Source: Ignavibacteriales bacterium (lineage in GTDB: Bacteria > Bacteroidota > Ignavibacteria > Ignavibacteriales > Melioribacteraceae). From it: a stretch of 8,592 bases of DNA. The stretch is from assembly GCA_020059785.1 (NCBI GenBank), contig JAGVBL010000349.1, positions 1 through 8,592 of the forward strand. The letters run 5' to 3'. The translations under genes were made by a program, and so were the position numbers. Below, one piece after another: positions 6,514 to 8,592 of this stretch. Within the stretch, counting starts at the first letter, position 1. Every line of letters begins with the position of its first letter. The notes below the pieces were generated by a model, which saw nothing but the letters and a program-made list of their open reading frames with translations, ran no database searches and was not told the DNA's origin.

Positions 6514-6975
6514 CTATGTTAACCGATTAATGATATGAATTGTTAATTGAACGATTATAAACGAATAAAGACCTGATACAACATCATCAAGAATAACTCC
6601 CCAGCCACCCTTAATAGATTCAAGTTGTTTAGCCGGAAATGGTTTATAAATATCCATCAATCTCCAGAGAACAAATGCAGGTAATATTACCCAGATTTTT
6701 TTAGGAATGAATAGCATTGTAATCCAGGTGCCGATAAATTCATCGAAAGTATATTGAGAAGGATCTTTTCCATAAATATTTTCGAATTTGGTTGCAATGG
6801 GTACACCTGTTACAATTGATACCGAAATTAAGAACATTAAAAATGTTGGGTTTTCAAAACCGGGTATTAAAAATAAAAGCAAAGCCAGAACACTTGCAAA
6901 AGTTCCGCTGGCTTTAGGAATATATCCGGTGTAGAACCCAGAACCTATTATTTTCTCAATTAGATTTATTTTCAA
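6514..6975 (-). CDS. pgpA: Phosphatidylglycerophosphatase A, TTG start
   Basis: PgpA removes the phosphate from phosphatidylglycerol phosphate to give phosphatidylglycerol at the inner membrane, the step after PgsA encoded just upstream. The 153-residue protein has GSGFYTGYIPKASGTFAS (11-28), the acidic motif DPSQYTFDEFIGTW (71-84) with Glu79, and WRLMDIYKPFPAK (104-116) followed by GGWGVILDDVVSG (123-135) with Asp130 and Asp131 as likely metal ligands. Hydrophobic stretches at about 27-40, 45-62, 83-104 and 133-149 fit four membrane segments. The initiator is TTG (6975-6973), overlapping the end of pgsA by 20 nt. No ATG lies between it and the essential N-terminal motif, and no Shine-Dalgarno is seen, so re-initiation coupled to pgsA is likely. 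Low translation relative to PgsA is possible. cinA follows after 15 nt. Confidence 0.93.
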   Translation of the reverse strand: MKINLIEKIIGSGFYTGYIPKASGTFASVLALLLFLIPGFENPTFLMFLISVSIVTGVPIATKFENIYGKDPSQYTFDEFIGTWITMLFIPKKIWVILPAFVLWRLMDIYKPFPAKQLESIKGGWGVILDDVVSGLYSFIIVQLTIHIINRLT

Positions 6976-7561
6976 GATGGAATAGTTTTTTAATGAGCAT
7001 TCTATTTGTTGTTAAATATGTTATACCGGTAACTAATGTAAAAAGTGTGATTGTTAACATAGTAAAATAAATTAAGTCGGCATTTAGCAATTTCTTCAAT
7101 AAATCAGGACTTAATTTATATATCCATTCAACCTTATTTGCGGAATAAACAACAAGTAAATAATAAAGAAAGAACATCTGGAAAAATGTTTTCAATTTAG
7201 CAGAATAGCTGGTTGAGAAAGGAATTTTTCTATGGTCTGCAAATATTCTTAGTGAAGTAACTATTATATCCCGTAAAATAATTAGCAAAACCATCCAGAG
7301 AGGAAGAATATTCAAAATTACAAATGCAAAAAAAGCAGTTGAAGTAAGAATTTTATCGGCAAGAGGATCGAGAAATTTTCCCCATTCGGTAATGTAATTG
7401 AATTTCCGTGCGAGCCATCCGTCGTACCAATCAGTTATAGCCGCGATTATAAATACACCTATCGATATTTGAACGAGTAGAGGATCATCCGATAAGAATA
7501 GAACAAAAAAAACAGGTGTTAATATAATCCTTAATACAGTAAGTTGATTTGGGAGTATCAT
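6956..7561 (-). CDS. pgsA: CDP-diacylglycerol--glycerol-3-phosphate 3-phosphatidyltransferase
   Basis: This integral membrane enzyme makes phosphatidylglycerol phosphate from CDP-diacylglycerol and glycerol 3-phosphate. The 201-residue protein carries a perfect CDP-alcohol phosphatidyltransferase motif: Asp44-x2-Asp47-Gly48-x2-Ala51-Arg52-x8-Gly61-x3-Asp65-x3-Asp69, binding divalent metal and the CDP group. The N-terminal MILPNQLTVLRIILTPVF (1-18) is characteristic of PgsA rather than of phosphatidylserine synthase, and the next gene, pgpA, uses its product. Hydrophobic segments at about 7-24, 31-43, 71-98, 121-139 and 163-183 fit a multi-pass protein. It starts 11 nt after the DUF971 stop with a poor ribosome site, and its last codons overlap the pgpA start by 20 nt. 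pgsA near cinA and recA also occurs in Firmicutes, so the neighbourhood is old or recurrent. Confidence 0.95.
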   Translation of the reverse strand: MILPNQLTVLRIILTPVFFVLFLSDDPLLVQISIGVFIIAAITDWYDGWLARKFNYITEWGKFLDPLADKILTSTAFFAFVILNILPLWMVLLIILRDIIVTSLRIFADHRKIPFSTSYSAKLKTFFQMFFLYYLLVVYSANKVEWIYKLSPDLLKKLLNADLIYFTMLTITLFTLVTGITYLTTNRMLIKKLFHLENKSN

Positions 7562-7572
7562 TATCTGCGACT

Positions 7573-7866
7573 TTAACTAGTAGAAATTTTTTTTAAGTAA
7601 CCGAATTCATAGATACCTGTATTATGACCATCTTTCCAGGTGACACTTACCGCGTAATTACCAATCATATTAACACCCGTTAAGGTCAATTCATCAGAAC
7701 TGAAGATGGGGAAATATTTATCACCTCTGTTTTCTCTATCCGCTGCACAAAGTGCACAAGGGCAATTATTTCGCAAACTGGATAGTTTAATTCTGCTTTT
7801 ATCTCCATCGTTCCATTCTATGGCAATAAATTCTTTATCAATAACCTTAATACTTACAGGAAGCAT
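7573..7866 (-). CDS. DUF971 (gamma-butyrobetaine hydroxylase-like N-terminal) protein
   Basis: A 97-residue soluble protein consisting of a single DUF971 domain. Two halves are visible: a first strand pair IKVIDKEFIAIEWNDGDKSRI (6-26) leading to LRNNCPCALC (31-40), with Cys35, Cys37 and Cys40 as a likely metal-binding cluster, and the family's C-terminal hallmark VTWKDGHNTGIYEFGYL (75-91). In other contexts this domain is the N-terminal part of gamma-butyrobetaine hydroxylase, where it binds zinc, and it is fused to Mrp/HCF101-type iron-sulfur carriers, so a role in metal or Fe-S handling is suspected but unproven for stand-alone forms. It starts 2 nt after the purC stop; an AGGAG lies inside purC, 13 nt before its ATG, rather far. 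pgsA follows at 11 nt. The context does not reveal a substrate. Confidence 0.88.
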   Translation of the reverse strand: MLPVSIKVIDKEFIAIEWNDGDKSRIKLSSLRNNCPCALCAADRENRGDKYFPIFSSDELTLTGVNMIGNYAVSVTWKDGHNTGIYEFGYLKKISTS

Positions 7867-7868
7867 AA

Positions 7869-8592
7869 TTAAATAACTTCTCCTGTAAGCATGTAAAGAG
7901 CTTCCTGATATTTTTTGCTTGTATTAATAATTACTTCCACCGGTAAATCAGGTGGTGGTGGTTGTTTATTAAAATTAACCGAAATTAAATAGTCTCTTAC
8001 ATATTGTTTATCGAAACTATTTTGAGAAGTTCCCTTTTTATATTCATCAAGAGGCCAGAAACGTGAAGAATCAGGTGTAAGTAATTCATCTATAAGTATT
8101 ATTTTACCATTATAGTAGCCGAATTCCATTTTTGTATCTGCAATAATAATTCCTTTGGTAAGTGCATATTCCGCTGCTGACTTGTAAATTTTGATTGTAG
8201 TCTGTTTAAGGATATTATAGGTATCGTACCCAACGATTGAAATTGCTTGTTCTTCGGTAATATTTTCATCATGAAGACCAATTTCTGCTTTAGTAGAAGG
8301 AGTAAAAATTGGTTCATCGAGTTTTTCAGATTCAACTAATCCTTCCCGTAATTTAATACCACAAATATTCCCAGTCTTTTTATAATCGCTCCAGCCCGAA
8401 CCAGTGATATAACCTCTAACAATACATTCAAGTGGAATCAGTTCGGCCTTTTTAACGAGCATGGAACGATCTTTAAGCAATTCTTTGAATGGATTACATA
8501 CTTCAGGGTATTCATCCACATCAACAGAAATTATATGGTTCTCAATAATATCCTTTGTATAATTGAACCAGAAATTAGAGATACGATTCAAT
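7869..8592 (-). CDS. purC: SAICAR synthetase, 5' end cut by window edge
   Basis: PurC joins CAIR and aspartate with ATP to form SAICAR in de novo purine synthesis. About 240 C-terminal residues are visible, numbered from the first complete codon (8591-8589). The first signature PLECIVRGYITGSGWSDY is at 53-70 and the substrate loop FTPSTKAEIGLHDENI at 96-111. The second signature follows as IIADTKMEFG (149-158) and LIDELLTPDSSRFW (166-179). The C-terminal extension with PPPPDLP (210-216) and the long form indicate the roughly 300-residue yeast-like type rather than the short E. coli type. The frame begins with LNRISNFWF, which in this family is internal, so some 60-70 N-terminal residues, including the ATP-grasp-like start, lie beyond the edge; the TTG at the edge is not a start. 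DUF971 follows after only 2 nt. It is the first visible gene of the operon. Confidence 0.96.
   Translation of the reverse strand, partial: LNRISNFWFNYTKDIIENHIISVDVDEYPEVCNPFKELLKDRSMLVKKAELIPLECIVRGYITGSGWSDYKKTGNICGIKLREGLVESEKLDEPIFTPSTKAEIGLHDENITEEQAISIVGYDTYNILKQTTIKIYKSAAEYALTKGIIIADTKMEFGYYNGKIILIDELLTPDSSRFWPLDEYKKGTSQNSFDKQYVRDYLISVNFNKQPPPPDLPVEVIINTSKKYQEALYMLTGEVI

Noticed and set aside
8099..8335. Second minus-strand open frame inside purC
   Set aside because: It lies in another frame of purC, which has all family motifs; the alternative peptide resembles no family and has no ribosome site.
8589..8591. TTG at the right edge as start of purC
   Set aside because: The residues that follow (LNRISNFWF) are internal in the SAICAR synthetase family; the N-terminal 60-70 residues are missing, so the gene is simply cut by the window edge.
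1..8592. Mobile element, CRISPR, toxin-antitoxin or defence system
   Set aside because: No transposase, integrase, terminal repeats, spaced direct repeats or small paired genes are present; nearly all sequence is filled by recognisable housekeeping genes.

Overview
The window is an AT-rich bacterial chromosome segment in which every supported gene lies on the minus strand, so transcription runs from high to low coordinates. The gene families (RecA, GuaB, PgsA, PgpA, CinA, ThpR, DUF971, a PurC of the longer yeast-like type), the base composition and the style of the proteins suggest the Bacteroidota/Chlorobiota/Ignavibacteriota side of the tree, with an Ignavibacteria-like organism as my best guess. 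That placement is an inference from protein style and was not tested. The content looks like core genome: there is no insertion sequence, phage gene, CRISPR array, tRNA or rRNA.

Reading with transcription: purC (cut at its 5' end by the window edge), a small DUF971 protein, pgsA, pgpA, cinA, thpR, recA and recX form one tightly packed unit (8592 down to 3004). Successive spacings are about +2, +11, -20, +15, -11, +17 and +3 nt, which is strong evidence for a polycistronic operon with several translationally coupled starts. The unit mixes purine synthesis (PurC), acidic phospholipid synthesis (PgsA then PgpA, two successive steps to phosphatidylglycerol), nucleotide/NMN salvage (CinA), RNA-end chemistry (ThpR) and recombinational repair (RecA with its modulator RecX). 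Its promoter lies outside the window.

A 228-nt gap (2776-3003) separates recX from guaB, the IMP dehydrogenase gene. It is the only sizeable non-coding stretch and the most interesting part of the window. On the minus strand it holds promoter-like sequences, a possible 17-codon leader ORF, a small hairpin whose loop includes the leader stop codon, and then a clear intrinsic-terminator structure (7-bp stem plus U-run) ending only about 10 nt before the guaB Shine-Dalgarno. A terminator in the 5' leader suggests attenuation-type control of GMP synthesis, though this is a structural inference.

Downstream of guaB (37-nt gap) is a GT4-type glycosyltransferase gene that runs off the left edge, probably missing only its last few codons. 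I found no convincing wholly new system. The guaB leader, the TTG start of pgpA inside pgsA, and the inverted repeats just ahead of recA are the points most worth a second look.
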